A stretch of DNA of 64,000 nt from Firmicutes bacterium HGW-Firmicutes-2. GTDB taxonomy: Bacteria; Bacillota; Clostridia; Lachnospirales; Vallitaleaceae. Location: assembly GCA_002841495.1 (NCBI GenBank), contig PGZV01000011.1:44714-108713 (forward strand), read 5' to 3'. The translations under genes and the position numbers were made by a program. Of this stretch, positions 46,962-56,820 are shown piece by piece. Below the pieces are notes generated by a model that was not told the origin of the DNA, did no database searches, and saw only the letters and a program-made list of their open reading frames with translations. Positions within the stretch are counted from its first letter, which is position 1. Each line of letters starts with the position of its first letter.

Positions 46962-47540
46962 ATGAGTGAACATAAAAGTCGGATCAAATTCCGCAATATG
47001 TATACAAATAAAAAGGTAAATTATGTTTGGGTTTATGTGATCACAGTGATTACATTTTTTGTAGCCTTAATTTTAGGGTATATATCTTTAGTATTTATGG
47101 GAAAAGTTAGTGTGGTCGGCGCACTTTTTATATTGTTGTTCATTGTTTTTTTAGGTGTGATTTTTGACTTGCTAGGTATTTCAGTTACAGCAGCAACAGA
47201 AACACCTTTTCATTCTATGTCATCAGGAAAGGTCAGAGGCGCTCAAGAGGCCATACTCATTATTCGTAATGCCGGTGCTGTAGCCAATTTTTTCAATGAT
47301 GTTATTGGAGATATATCCGGTATTATCTCAGGATCTGCTTCTGCGGCAATTATTATTAAACTCAACGAAAACATGACTTTAAAAACGACAGCTGCCAGTA
47401 TTATTTTAACATCCATCATAGCAGCTATTACTGTTGGTGGCAAGGCAATTGGTAAAGAAGTTGCTTTACGAAACGCCAATCATATTGTGTATAGAATGGG
47501 TATTATATTGAGTTATATTAAGAAAAGGAAAAAAAGGTGA
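46962..47540 (+). CDS. oapA: OLE-associated protein OapA
   Basis: OapA is the membrane protein partner of OLE RNA. The 192-residue protein has a basic N-terminus (HKSRIKFRNMYTNKKVNY), two clear membrane segments (about 25-50 and 55-80) and a later helix set with GISVTAATETPFHSMSSGKVRGAQEAI and two more hydrophobic stretches (about 148-172), ending in a very basic tail (SYIKKRKKR). The pattern resembles DUF21-type proteins related to magnesium transporters. The start at 46962 has GAGGG upstream. Its place between the RNA and dxs makes the call firm. Confidence 0.9.
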   Translation: MSEHKSRIKFRNMYTNKKVNYVWVYVITVITFFVALILGYISLVFMGKVSVVGALFILLFIVFLGVIFDLLGISVTAATETPFHSMSSGKVRGAQEAILIIRNAGAVANFFNDVIGDISGIISGSASAAIIIKLNENMTLKTTAASIILTSIIAAITVGGKAIGKEVALRNANHIVYRMGIILSYIKKRKKR

Positions 47541-47543
47541 CCT

Positions 47544-49409
47544 ATGTATAGAGTATTGGATAAAATTCATTCTCCTAAGGCATTAAAAAAGCTAAGTATG
47601 AGTGATTTAAATAGATTAAGCCATGAAGTGAGAAGATATTTGGTAGATGTGGTGAGCGTAACAGGCGGTCATCTAAGTTCGAATCTAGGTGTAGTGGAGC
47701 TCACCATTGCCTTACATTATGTCTTTGATTCGCCTATAGACAAATTAGTTTGGGATGTTGGTCATCAAAGCTATGTCCACAAAATCTTGACAGGACGTAA
47801 AGAAGCACTTAAAACGGTTAGACAGTACCAAGGCCTAAGTGGCTTTCCAAAACGTCTTGAAAGTGAACATGACTGCTTTGATGTCGGGCATAGCTCAACC
47901 TCTATTTCAGCAGCCATTGGCTATGCTGTTGCCAGAGACATGCGTCAGGAAGATCACAGTGTGGTGGCCATTATTGGCGATGGTGCTTTGACAGCAGGCA
48001 TGGCTTATGAAGCTCTTAACAATGGCGCTAGGATGAAAAAGAACTTCATTGTCATCCTAAATGACAACCAAATGTCCATTGGTAAGAATGTTGGTGGTAT
48101 GGCCGAATACCTTGATACCATTAGAACAGGCTACGTCTATAAGGAAATCAAAAATGATGTTCATAAAATATTAGATCATATCCCAGTGATTGGTAAGACC
48201 CTAACAAAAGGGGTAAGAGATATCAAAGATGCCTTTAAACAAGTATTTATTCCGGGCATGTTTTTTGAAGAAATGGGTTATACATATTTAGGACCGATCG
48301 ATGGTCATGCACTACCACAGATTATTAAGGTGCTTAATCAAGCTCGTCGTATTGAAGGACCGGTACTGATTCATATGAATACTATTAAGGGAAAAGGCTA
48401 TCATCATGCTGAATTGGACCCATCCAAGTTTCACGGTACTAAGCCTTTTATAACGGAAAATGGTGAGGCTTTAGTAAAAAAAGAAGCCGGAACCAAAAAA
48501 ACCTATGGTGAGTTGATGGGTGATAAGCTTATTCAATATGTCAAAGAGGGTCAAAAGATTGCAGGTATAACAGCTGCCATGCCTGATGGAACCGGTATGA
48601 CCCGTTTCATGAAAAAATGCCCAAAAGCTTTCTTTGATGTAGGAATTGCGGAACAACATGCGGTTACATTTGCTGCAGGTTTAGGTTTAAGTGGCATAAA
48701 GCCTTATGTAGCCATCTATTCTACTTTTTTACAAAGAGCTTATGATCAAGTATTACATGATGTTTGCATTCAGAAAATTCCGGTTGTTTTTATGTTAGAT
48801 CGTGCCGGATTGGTTGGAGAAGACGGTGAAACCCATCAAGGTGTTTTTGATTTGTCCTATCTAAATCACATGCCGAATATGACCGTCATGGCACCAATGG
48901 ATAGTGAAACTTTTAAAGACATGATGGATTTTGCTTTAACTTATATGGAGGGCCCTATTGCTATTAGATACCCAAAAGGTGAAGCCCCCTATTTTGAATT
49001 TGATAAAAGTCCCATTACCTATGGTAAAAGTGAAATACTGGAAACGGGTCAAGATATTGCAATTCTTGCAGTTGGTTCTATGGTAGATGAAGCTTTAAAA
49101 GCAAGTGCATTGACAAATGCATCTGTAACCATTGTAGACGCCAGATTTGTTAAGCCTATAGATTATAATCAGATTGATCAGTTAGCTGCCACCCATAAGT
49201 ATCTTTTAGTGGCGGAAGAAAATAGTATGATTGGTGGTTATGGCAGTGAAGTATTACGCTATGTACACCATAAAGGCTATGATATTAAAGTTGAGATTAT
49301 GGGTATTAAAGATGATTTCATTGAACATGGATCTAGAAATAAGCTGATGGAAGTATTAGGTTTGACAGCCAATCATATAGCTGCATATATAGAAAGATAT
49401 AACAGGTGA
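47544..49409 (+). CDS. dxs: 1-deoxy-D-xylulose-5-phosphate synthase
   Basis: Dxs condenses pyruvate and glyceraldehyde 3-phosphate in the first step of the MEP isoprenoid pathway. Thiamine diphosphate binding is shown by GDGALTAGMAYEALNN, with GGHLSSNLGVVE and VWDVGHQSYVHKILTGR, and the transketolase C-terminal part by GIAEQHAVTFAAGLG and DRAGLVGEDGETHQG. Length 621. AAAGGTGA precedes the ATG, three bases after oapA. Confidence 0.97.
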   Translation: MYRVLDKIHSPKALKKLSMSDLNRLSHEVRRYLVDVVSVTGGHLSSNLGVVELTIALHYVFDSPIDKLVWDVGHQSYVHKILTGRKEALKTVRQYQGLSGFPKRLESEHDCFDVGHSSTSISAAIGYAVARDMRQEDHSVVAIIGDGALTAGMAYEALNNGARMKKNFIVILNDNQMSIGKNVGGMAEYLDTIRTGYVYKEIKNDVHKILDHIPVIGKTLTKGVRDIKDAFKQVFIPGMFFEEMGYTYLGPIDGHALPQIIKVLNQARRIEGPVLIHMNTIKGKGYHHAELDPSKFHGTKPFITENGEALVKKEAGTKKTYGELMGDKLIQYVKEGQKIAGITAAMPDGTGMTRFMKKCPKAFFDVGIAEQHAVTFAAGLGLSGIKPYVAIYSTFLQRAYDQVLHDVCIQKIPVVFMLDRAGLVGEDGETHQGVFDLSYLNHMPNMTVMAPMDSETFKDMMDFALTYMEGPIAIRYPKGEAPYFEFDKSPITYGKSEILETGQDIAILAVGSMVDEALKASALTNASVTIVDARFVKPIDYNQIDQLAATHKYLLVAEENSMIGGYGSEVLRYVHHKGYDIKVEIMGIKDDFIEHGSRNKLMEVLGLTANHIAAYIERYNR

Positions 49410-49413
49410 TACT

Positions 49414-50226
49414 ATGTCAGTAGAAAAAGAAAGGCTTGATATTTTGCTCGTAGAGCTGGGCCTTGCACCTTCACGGGAAAAAGCTAAAACCATGATCATG
49501 TCAGGGAATGTCTTTGTTGCCGGTCAAAGAGAAGATAAAGCTGGTACAAAAGTAAACAAAGAACTGGAAATCATCGTCAAATCTAATCCCAATCCTTATG
49601 TAAGTCGTGGCGGTTTCAAATTGGAGAAAGCACTAAAACAATACCCCATACTGCTTGAAGATAAGATTTGTATGGATGTTGGGGCTTCAACAGGTGGCTT
49701 TACAGATTGTATGTTACAAAACGGTGCAAAAAAAGTTTACGCCATAGACGTTGGTAGAGGGCAATTGGATTGGAAATTACGACAAGATCCACGTGTGGTA
49801 TCTATGGAGAAAACCAATATACGTTATGTTACGCCTGATCAGGTTGTAGATTCTATTGATTTTGTAAGTATCGATGTTTCTTTTATATCACTTCTTAAGG
49901 TGCTACCAACAGTCAAGCTGTTGATTGGTGATCAATGTGAAATGATTTGCTTGGTCAAACCTCAATTTGAGGCAGGACGTGAAAAAGTTGGAAAAAAAGG
50001 TGTGGTCAGAGACCCATTGATTCATAAAGAAGTCTTGATACGGATTTTGTCAGAGTCGGTTCAAATGGGTTTTGAATTTTTAGGTCTGGCGTATTCACCG
50101 ATAAAAGGTCCGGAGGGTAATATTGAGTATTTACTATATGTAAGAAAGAATGCAGTGGATGTATCTTATGAAAGCTTTAAGGGATGCATTGATGAGGTCG
50201 TAGATCTAGCTCATGAAACACTGTAA
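49414..50226 (+). CDS. tlyA: TlyA family rRNA 2'-O-methyltransferase
   Basis: TlyA proteins methylate cytidine ribose in rRNA, which in mycobacteria gives capreomycin sensitivity. An N-terminal S4 domain (RLDILLVELGLAPSREKAKTMIMSG) is followed by YVSRGGFKLEKAL and an FtsJ-like methyltransferase domain with MDVGASTGGFTDCMLQNGA and LVKPQFEAGRE. Length 270. It is in the usual dxs-tlyA-nadK order. Confidence 0.93.
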   Translation: MSVEKERLDILLVELGLAPSREKAKTMIMSGNVFVAGQREDKAGTKVNKELEIIVKSNPNPYVSRGGFKLEKALKQYPILLEDKICMDVGASTGGFTDCMLQNGAKKVYAIDVGRGQLDWKLRQDPRVVSMEKTNIRYVTPDQVVDSIDFVSIDVSFISLLKVLPTVKLLIGDQCEMICLVKPQFEAGREKVGKKGVVRDPLIHKEVLIRILSESVQMGFEFLGLAYSPIKGPEGNIEYLLYVRKNAVDVSYESFKGCIDEVVDLAHETL

Positions 50227-50234
50227 TTGGTGGA

Positions 50235-51101
50235 ATGATGAAAAATGTGTATATGATTATTAACACCAGCAAGGATCCGACTTTGACCTATAGCTGCAAA
50301 ATAATGGATTGGTTGAAGTCAAAGAACTGCAAAGTGTATATCGATAGCTATGTACGAGAGTGCTATGCATTTAATGCCATTGATATTGAAGATGATTCTG
50401 AACTGGATGATATTGATTTTGCTATTGTTCTTGGAGGTGATGGTACAATTATTCATTCTGCCAGACGGTTGGCTATGCATGAAATTCCCATATTAGGAAT
50501 CAACCTAGGTAACCTTGGATTTTTAGCAGAAATAGAAGAACATGAGTGGCAAGAAAATCTGGAGAAGGTCCTTGGAGGTAAGTATGAAATAGAAACAAGA
50601 ATGATGCTTGAAGCTCAAATATTCAATAAAAGCATCTTGATTGAAGAAGGATTTTGCCTAAATGATGTGGTCATCAGCCGTATGGCTTTGTCTCGAATGG
50701 TGGGATTTAGTATTTATGTCAACGATGAATTTGTTAATTATTATTCGGCAGACGGTATTATTATTGCAACACCAACCGGTTCTACGGCTTATAATCTATC
50801 TGCAAACGGACCAATACTCGCACCTCATAATGAGATGATTGTTATGACACCAATCTGTCCTCATTCATTAACAGCTAGAAGTATTGTATTATCCAGTAAT
50901 GATAAAGTTAAAATTAATTTTGAGCATAATCGACGTTCTTGGGATAATGATTTAATGGTTACCATAGATGGTCAAGAAGGTAAAGAAGTCAATAATGATG
51001 CAGAGATCATTATTCAAAAAGCAGATTTAAAAACCAGACTTATTAAAATTGAAGGACATAATTTTTATCATATACTAAGAAGAAAACTGGGTGGCAATTA
51101 G
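50235..51101 (+). CDS. nadK: NAD kinase
   Basis: NadK phosphorylates NAD to NADP. The GGDGT motif (LGGDGTIIHSAR, about residue 67), NLGNLGFLAEIE, NDVVISR and ADGIIIATPTGSTAYNLSANGPI are all present; length 288. Two adjacent ATGs (50235, 50238) are possible starts after GGTGGA. The window also has nadABC for the NAD substrate. Confidence 0.95.
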   Translation: MMKNVYMIINTSKDPTLTYSCKIMDWLKSKNCKVYIDSYVRECYAFNAIDIEDDSELDDIDFAIVLGGDGTIIHSARRLAMHEIPILGINLGNLGFLAEIEEHEWQENLEKVLGGKYEIETRMMLEAQIFNKSILIEEGFCLNDVVISRMALSRMVGFSIYVNDEFVNYYSADGIIIATPTGSTAYNLSANGPILAPHNEMIVMTPICPHSLTARSIVLSSNDKVKINFEHNRRSWDNDLMVTIDGQEGKEVNNDAEIIIQKADLKTRLIKIEGHNFYHILRRKLGGN

Positions 51102-51113
51102 AGGAGGTTGGTT

Positions 51114-51569
51114 ATGAAAATAGCGAGGCAATCGAAAATCATAGAGTTGGTCAATCATTTTGTTATAGAAACTCAGGAAGAACTGGTCCATCGATTACAG
51201 GAAAATGGTTTTGAAGTTACGCAAGCAACGATTTCAAGAGATATTCGGGATCTAAAACTCACCAAAGTAACCATACCGGGTGGTAAACAAAAATATGCTA
51301 TTCTTCCATCTAAAGAAACCAATTTAAGTGAAAAATATATTCGTATTTTTAAGAATGGGTATAGTGGTATGGACCGAGCTGGTAGCATGATTGTGCTAAA
51401 GACCTTGACGGGTATGGCGATGGCGGTTGCCGCCGCTGTAGATGCTATGGATTTTGATGAGGTAGTAGGATGTATTGCGGGAGATGACACCATTTTTTGT
51501 GCAACACGAACAGAAGCCGATGCGATTTTTGTTATGGAACGATTAAGCAAGGTGGCACACGGCCAATAA
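51114..51569 (+). CDS. argR: Arginine repressor ArgR/AhrC
   Basis: ArgR is a hexameric arginine-sensing repressor. The winged-helix part has RQSKIIELVNHFVIETQEELVHRL and TQATISRDIRDLKLTKV; the C-terminal arginine-binding part has GTLAGDDT-like CIAGDDTIFCATRT. Length 151 from the ATG at 51114, with GAGGAGG upstream. No arginine gene is in the window; the place before recN is conserved in Bacillota. Confidence 0.94.
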   Translation: MKIARQSKIIELVNHFVIETQEELVHRLQENGFEVTQATISRDIRDLKLTKVTIPGGKQKYAILPSKETNLSEKYIRIFKNGYSGMDRAGSMIVLKTLTGMAMAVAAAVDAMDFDEVVGCIAGDDTIFCATRTEADAIFVMERLSKVAHGQ

Positions 51570-51588
51570 GAACATTTGGGAGGATCAG

Positions 51589-53283
51589 ATGCTAACTTAT
51601 CTGCATGTAGAGAATTTTGCTCTTATTAAATCTTTGGAAATTGATTTTGATCATGGTCTAACGGTTCTTAGTGGTGAAACCGGTGCAGGCAAATCCATTG
51701 TTATTGGTTCGATGAATGCCATATCCGGTGGAAAGTTAGACAAGTCGATTATTCGAGATGGTGCTGACTATGCTTTGATTGAAATGATTTTCGTTTTACA
51801 AGAAGAAGCATTAATACGATTAAAGGAAAAATATGGCATCGATTATAATCATGAACAAGAATTAATAATCTCAAGAAGATTCAATATGACTGGGCGTAGT
51901 GTATATAAAGTGAACCAACAGACAGTAACCGCTCAAGTAGTTGGTGAGATTGCGGATATGACTTTGGATATTCATAGCCAGCATGAACATCAATCCTTAC
52001 TCAATCAAAATAACCATATCGAATTATTGGACCGATATGTAGGTCAGTCAATAAAATCATTAAAAGACGATCTATATGTGGACTTATTAAAATATAAAAA
52101 ATTAGTTAAAGTCATTGAAGAAGACCATCTTACGGAGGATGATCGAAAACGTGAAATAGATTTTTTGAGATTTGAAATCAATGAGATTCAGTCAGCCAAT
52201 CTAAGTGTAGGTGAAGATGAAACATTAAGTAAAGAGTACAAGCTTTTATCTAACCGTAATAAAATTCTTCAGAAATTGCTGAGCATTGAACAACGTCTAA
52301 CCCAGGATCCGGAAATGAATTTATGGGAATGGATCGGTCATATCCTACGTGATATTGAAAACATTCGTCATTTGGATGATGAAATTGAGGACATGGCCAT
52401 TATGATGGCGCAGATTGAAGATATGGTCAGAGATTTAAACAAACATGTTGAAAGCTATCTTGAAGAATTAGGATCTGACGATCAAAATCTAAACGAAGTA
52501 GAAGAACGTATACATACCATTAATACGTTAAAATCAAAATATGGTCAAACCATTGAAGCTATTTTAGAAACATTGGATAAAAAAGAAAAACGTTTGGCAC
52601 ATCTGGAAAATTATGAAAACGACCTAGAAAAAACCAAGGATGCCATTTTTAAGTTAACGGATATATTGGAATATAAGTGTGAAACTATTTCACGACTTAG
52701 ACAAAAAGCGGCCAAAGAGATCGGAAAAAATATTGAATCGGTTTTACATGATTTGAATTTTACAGATGCAAAAATGAAAGTTGATATAGAAAGACTGGAC
52801 CAATTCAGTCAAAATGGCTATGATAAAGTCACTTTTTTAATCAGTACGAATAAGAACGAATCGGTACAACCATTAGTTAAGATAGCCTCCGGTGGTGAGT
52901 TGTCAAGGGTTATGTTGGCCATTAAGTCTGTTTTTGCTGAAATGGATCAAATTGGTACGCTGGTTTTTGATGAAATCGACAGTGGAATCAGTGGTCGTAC
53001 CGCTCAAAAAGTGGGAGAAAAAATGTCTGCACTTGCGATGCACAGGCAGATCATTTGTATCACCCATTTACCTCAAATCAGTGCAATGGCGGATCAGCAT
53101 TATTTAATCGAAAAATCCGAATCGCAAAATAGGATAGAAACCTATGTAAAACAGCTAAAGGGTGCGGAAGTCTTCCAAGAACTAGCCAGACTTATTGGTG
53201 GCGTAAAAATAACAAGTAACACACTGGAATCTGCCAAAGAAATGAAAGAGCAAGCAAACGCAATAAAAATGAAGCTAAAGTGA
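51589..53283 (+). CDS. recN: DNA repair protein RecN
   Basis: RecN is an SMC-like ATPase recruited to double-strand breaks. Walker A is GETGAGKSIVIGS (about 32-39); a long coiled coil spans about 155-370; SGGELSRVMLAIKSV is the signature and LVFDEIDSGISG the Walker B. Length 564. In many Clostridia and Bacilli spoIVB and spo0A follow; here a bidirectional terminator and the nad genes on the other strand follow. Confidence 0.96.
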   Translation: MLTYLHVENFALIKSLEIDFDHGLTVLSGETGAGKSIVIGSMNAISGGKLDKSIIRDGADYALIEMIFVLQEEALIRLKEKYGIDYNHEQELIISRRFNMTGRSVYKVNQQTVTAQVVGEIADMTLDIHSQHEHQSLLNQNNHIELLDRYVGQSIKSLKDDLYVDLLKYKKLVKVIEEDHLTEDDRKREIDFLRFEINEIQSANLSVGEDETLSKEYKLLSNRNKILQKLLSIEQRLTQDPEMNLWEWIGHILRDIENIRHLDDEIEDMAIMMAQIEDMVRDLNKHVESYLEELGSDDQNLNEVEERIHTINTLKSKYGQTIEAILETLDKKEKRLAHLENYENDLEKTKDAIFKLTDILEYKCETISRLRQKAAKEIGKNIESVLHDLNFTDAKMKVDIERLDQFSQNGYDKVTFLISTNKNESVQPLVKIASGGELSRVMLAIKSVFAEMDQIGTLVFDEIDSGISGRTAQKVGEKMSALAMHRQIICITHLPQISAMADQHYLIEKSESQNRIETYVKQLKGAEVFQELARLIGGVKITSNTLESAKEMKEQANAIKMKLK

Positions 53284-53308
53284 TGTTTTCGTCCTTTAGC
53301 TTCATTTT
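53271..53308. terminator. Bidirectional terminator between recN and nadC
   Basis: A 10-pair stem (53271-53280 with 53294-53303) overlaps the end of recN and has T-rich sequence on both strands (ATTTTCC on plus, ATTTTTATTG on minus), serving two converging units. Confidence 0.72.
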
Positions 53309-53322
53309 CCGTTATATCTTAT

Positions 53323-54168
53323 TTATGACAAGAATTTGAGACTGATATCAAGAGCTTGTACAGAATGGGTGAGGGCGCCTACACTGATAATGTTGACACC
53401 TGTCTTAGCTACATCAACGATTCGGTCTATAGTCATATTACCACTGGCTTCGAGTAAAGCCCTTCCTTGATTGATGGCGACAGCTGCTAGAAGCATATCA
53501 TTGGTCATATTATCTAACATTATGATATCCACATCTAGATCTAAGGCCTCTTTAAGAGCATCAAGATTTTCCACTTCTACCTCGATTTTAGTTGTATGGG
53601 GTATCCTGGAGCGAATTTGTGTCACTGCATTTTGCATGGACCCTGCTGCGGCTATGTGATTATCCTTAATCATAACGGCATCCGAAAGACCATATCTATG
53701 ATTGTAACACCCACCGACGCGGACGGCGTATTTTTCAAGTAATCTAAGACCGGGTGTGGTTTTACGTGTGTCGACAATTCTAATAGGAAAATGCTTAACA
53801 GCTTGAGCATAAAGATGTGACATGGTTGATATGCCGCTTAACCGTTGACATAGATTCAGGGCTAAACGTTCACCCATTAAGATTTTATCAAGTGGACCTG
53901 ATAGGGTACCTAAGGTTAGTCCGGATTGGATAAAATCACCATCTTTGACAGAAGGCTTAAAAACGATTGAGTTGTCTAAGGTATGAAAAACTAATTTCAT
54001 AACGTCCATACCACAAATGATACCATTTTCTTTAGCTATAAAAGTAGCCTTAACCTTATGATCAGAAAATGTTATATTTTGGGACGTAATATCGCCAAAG
54101 GGCATATCTTCTTCAAGCCATTCTATAATTTTCTCCACCAACTGATGTTCATTCATAGGTCCTAGCAT
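53323..54168 (-). CDS. nadC: Nicotinate-nucleotide pyrophosphorylase
   Basis: NadC converts quinolinate and PRPP to nicotinate mononucleotide. ALNLCQRLSGISTMS, DTRKTTPGLRLLEKYAVRVGGCYNHR, KIEVEVENL and DIIMLDNM carry substrate-binding residues; length 281. I keep the ATG at 54168, with AAAGGG eight bases upstream, overlapping nadB by seven bases; 54156 is an alternative. It is last in the nadA-nadB-nadC unit. Confidence 0.95.
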   Translation of the reverse strand: MLGPMNEHQLVEKIIEWLEEDMPFGDITSQNITFSDHKVKATFIAKENGIICGMDVMKLVFHTLDNSIVFKPSVKDGDFIQSGLTLGTLSGPLDKILMGERLALNLCQRLSGISTMSHLYAQAVKHFPIRIVDTRKTTPGLRLLEKYAVRVGGCYNHRYGLSDAVMIKDNHIAAAGSMQNAVTQIRSRIPHTTKIEVEVENLDALKEALDLDVDIIMLDNMTNDMLLAAVAINQGRALLEASGNMTIDRIVDVAKTGVNIISVGALTHSVQALDISLKFLS

Positions 54169-55679
54169 GATTTAAGCCCTTTCTTTTCCGATTTTTTTTC
54201 TTTGTAATGACAGCCTAAGCTTTCATGGGCCAAGGCATCTTCAACCACCATTAAGCTGATGGATACGAGGTTATAGGATTTGGCATGGTCCACATGCTCA
54301 AAACGAACCTTTTTAAGTTGATGTAAGAGTCGTATGAGCTTAGACTTAGCCAATTTAAGCTGGTTATCATAGCGTACAATGCCTACATGTTTGGTCATAA
54401 TTTCTTGTATATAAGCTTTATGTATAAGATAGTTTTGAGATGCTGTCGTTTTTGTATACTTCCAATGATTCGGTGGGTTCATAGAATAAGAAGGTAGTGA
54501 TGTGTGTTCGTGATTGGACACGATATGTTCCGCTACATTTTTTCCAAATACCAAACACTCCAGCAATGAGTTACTGGCCAATCGATTTGCACCGTGTACG
54601 CCGGTTGAAGCCACTTCACCACATGCATAGAGGTTATTAAGGTTTGTACGGCCCATAAGATCCGTACAAATACCACCAATGGTGTAGTGGGCAACGGGGG
54701 TCACAGGAATAAGATCAACCCCAAGTATTAAATTATCTTTTTCTAATGTTTTATAAATATTAGGAAAACGTTCTTTAAGGTATGCTGTTTGAATATGCCG
54801 AGTATCTAGGTAAACAAAGGGTTCCTGAGTAGATTCGATGACATCATAGATGGCTTTTGATACAATATCTCTTGGTGCTAATTCTTTTAAAGGGTGAAGG
54901 GGTTCCATAAATCGTTTTTTATGTGCATCTAATAAATAAGCACCGACACCACGTATGGCCTCGGTAATGAGAAAATAGCCTTTATCTTTATTCTTATAAG
55001 CTGTCGGATGAAACTGAATATAACGCATATCTTGACATTTTACACCTGCAAATGCTGCTATAGCAATGGCTTCACCAGTAGAACCTTCCTGATTTGTAGT
55101 ATGTTCATACAAATCTCCAAGACCTCCTGTTGCCATTACAATATGTTTGGCATAGAGTACCTGAATAATGCCATTTTTTTCATATACAATGCCGATTGCC
55201 TGCTGATCATCTACTACAAGTTCCAATAAGGAGGCGCCTGACAAAATCCGAATATTTTTCGCCGACTGTATCTTCTGATCCAGTAAACTCATTACGGATT
55301 GTCCGGTCTGATCGCCACCTGCATGAATCACTCTGGGGTAGGAGTGGCCGCCTTCTAAAGTTGCATGAATATTTTGCTGTGCATCTTGATCGAACTCCAC
55401 ACCAAGTTCTTTAAGGGTATGGATTTGATCCGGTGCACTTTCAATCAAAGTTTTAACCGCCTCTAAGTTATTGGTATGTCTGCCGGCGGTCAAAGTATCT
55501 TCTATATGAGCTTCAAAAGAATCTTTTTGATCAAGTGATATGGCGATTCCACCTTGGGCCAATGTAGAGTTGGTGGAGTGATGGCACAACATAGTGATTT
55601 CCATGTTTGAAGGTAAATTAAGTGCAACATAAGTACCAGCCAATCCGGTACCGATAATAAGAACATCTGTAGTTTTCAT
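54162..55679 (-). CDS. nadB: L-aspartate oxidase
   Basis: NadB is the FAD enzyme oxidising aspartate to iminoaspartate. FAD binding is shown by DVLIIGTGLAGTYVAL, with the substrate-site LAQGGIAI and GGIC, and VHGANRLASNSLLECLVFG near residue 380. Length 505. AAGGTGA precedes the ATG. Its product is used by NadA, encoded 13 bases upstream. Confidence 0.95.
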   Translation of the reverse strand: MKTTDVLIIGTGLAGTYVALNLPSNMEITMLCHHSTNSTLAQGGIAISLDQKDSFEAHIEDTLTAGRHTNNLEAVKTLIESAPDQIHTLKELGVEFDQDAQQNIHATLEGGHSYPRVIHAGGDQTGQSVMSLLDQKIQSAKNIRILSGASLLELVVDDQQAIGIVYEKNGIIQVLYAKHIVMATGGLGDLYEHTTNQEGSTGEAIAIAAFAGVKCQDMRYIQFHPTAYKNKDKGYFLITEAIRGVGAYLLDAHKKRFMEPLHPLKELAPRDIVSKAIYDVIESTQEPFVYLDTRHIQTAYLKERFPNIYKTLEKDNLILGVDLIPVTPVAHYTIGGICTDLMGRTNLNNLYACGEVASTGVHGANRLASNSLLECLVFGKNVAEHIVSNHEHTSLPSYSMNPPNHWKYTKTTASQNYLIHKAYIQEIMTKHVGIVRYDNQLKLAKSKLIRLLHQLKKVRFEHVDHAKSYNLVSISLMVVEDALAHESLGCHYKEKKSEKKGLKSC

Positions 55680-55692
55680 GGAATTTCACCTT

Positions 55693-56601
55693 CTAACTAA
55701 GTGCCAGCATTTGATCTAAGGCATTATAGGCAGCCAATCGTGTTGTTTTATCTATAATCATTACGGGGCTATTATTAAGTAGAGCATTATAAATATCTTC
55801 TAACGATGTTTTTTTCATATTTTGACATAACAATTTACTGGAGGCTAGATGAAACATTTTTTCAGGCTCATTTTTCCTCAGTCGATGTAGTACACCTTCT
55901 TCTGTACAGATGATGAAAGATTTGGCCGATGAGGCACTGGCACGATGGATGATACCGGCCGTAGAACCTACAAAATCCGCCAACTCAACCACACTTGGAT
56001 CACATTCAGGATGAACCAATACTTCAGCATCCGGATAAATAACTTTCATGGATTTTACATCTTCAGCACTCAAACGGTCATGTGTTCTACAAAACCCAGG
56101 CCAAAGGTTCATCTGTGGACCTGAGAGTTGTGTATTGATATAGTGACCTAGATTCTTATCCGGTAAAAATAGAATTTCTTTTTGGTCTAACTGACGGATG
56201 ATATGTAAAGCATTAGAAGAAGTGACGCATATATCTGTTAAAGCTTTGACATCGGCAGATGTATTCACATAAGATACAATATAATGATTTGGATGTCTTT
56301 TTTTATGCATAGAAAGTGACTTGGCATCAACCATGTCGGCCATAGGACATCCTGCTTCTTGGTTTGGAAGAAGTACTGTTTTATCTGGAGATAGGATTTT
56401 GGCTGTTTCGGCCATGAATTTTACACCGCAAATAACGAGGCAATCAGTATCTACATCTTTACCATACTTGGCCATAGCCAAAGAATCACCCACAAAATCA
56501 GCTAAATCCTGTATTTCAGGAGACTGGTAGAAGTGGGCAATAATGGTTGCGTTTTTTTCTGCTTTTAATTGTTGAATTTTTGAAATGAGTTCTAAAGACA
56601 T
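55693..56601 (-). CDS. nadA: Quinolinate synthase
   Basis: NadA is a 4Fe-4S enzyme condensing iminoaspartate with dihydroxyacetone phosphate. Cluster cysteines are recognisable in NQEAGCPMAD, VHPECDPSV and KLLCQNMKKTSLEDI; ATIIAHFYQSPEIQ is the family N-terminus. Length is 302 from the ATG at 56601, which has GGAGAGG upstream; the longer reading from 56637 lacks a ribosome site. It leads the nad unit. Confidence 0.95.
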   Translation of the reverse strand: MSLELISKIQQLKAEKNATIIAHFYQSPEIQDLADFVGDSLAMAKYGKDVDTDCLVICGVKFMAETAKILSPDKTVLLPNQEAGCPMADMVDAKSLSMHKKRHPNHYIVSYVNTSADVKALTDICVTSSNALHIIRQLDQKEILFLPDKNLGHYINTQLSGPQMNLWPGFCRTHDRLSAEDVKSMKVIYPDAEVLVHPECDPSVVELADFVGSTAGIIHRASASSAKSFIICTEEGVLHRLRKNEPEKMFHLASSKLLCQNMKKTSLEDIYNALLNNSPVMIIDKTTRLAAYNALDQMLALS

Positions 56602-56626
56602 GGTTATTCCTCTCCATTTTTGCATG

Positions 56627-56678
56627 TGTCTTGACATTATTTAGGAGAAGTATATCACAAACTAGCTTCAAGTGTCAA
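56627..56678 (-). promoter_or_regulatory. Promoter and possible operator of nadABC
   Basis: On the minus strand TTGACA (plus 56673-56678), 18 bases, TATACT (plus 56649-56654). A short dyad TGTCTTGACA (56627-56636) lies just downstream of the start site and could be a repressor site, but I cannot match it to a known NAD regulator. The gap 56679-56936 holds the relQ promoter and otherwise A/T-rich sequence. Confidence 0.65.
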
Positions 56679-56812
56679 AAGGAAGCTTTAGAAACTTATT
56701 GGGCATCTTATCCCATAAAATCAATGCGGCATGCATAAAGATCACATTTAAAGACACAAGTAATTATATACAAAAAAAATCAGAATAATCATTAATTAAT
56801 GTTAGATTTTAT

Positions 56813-56820
56813 GGTATAAT
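56813..56820 (+). promoter_or_regulatory. Extended -10 promoter before relQ
   Basis: TGGTATAAT fits an extended -10 box; no good -35 is seen. The leader to relQ is about 110 bases. Confidence 0.45.

Noticed and set aside
51173..51550. 125-codon open frame on the minus strand
   Set aside because: It is fully antisense to argR; composition is that of a shadow frame.
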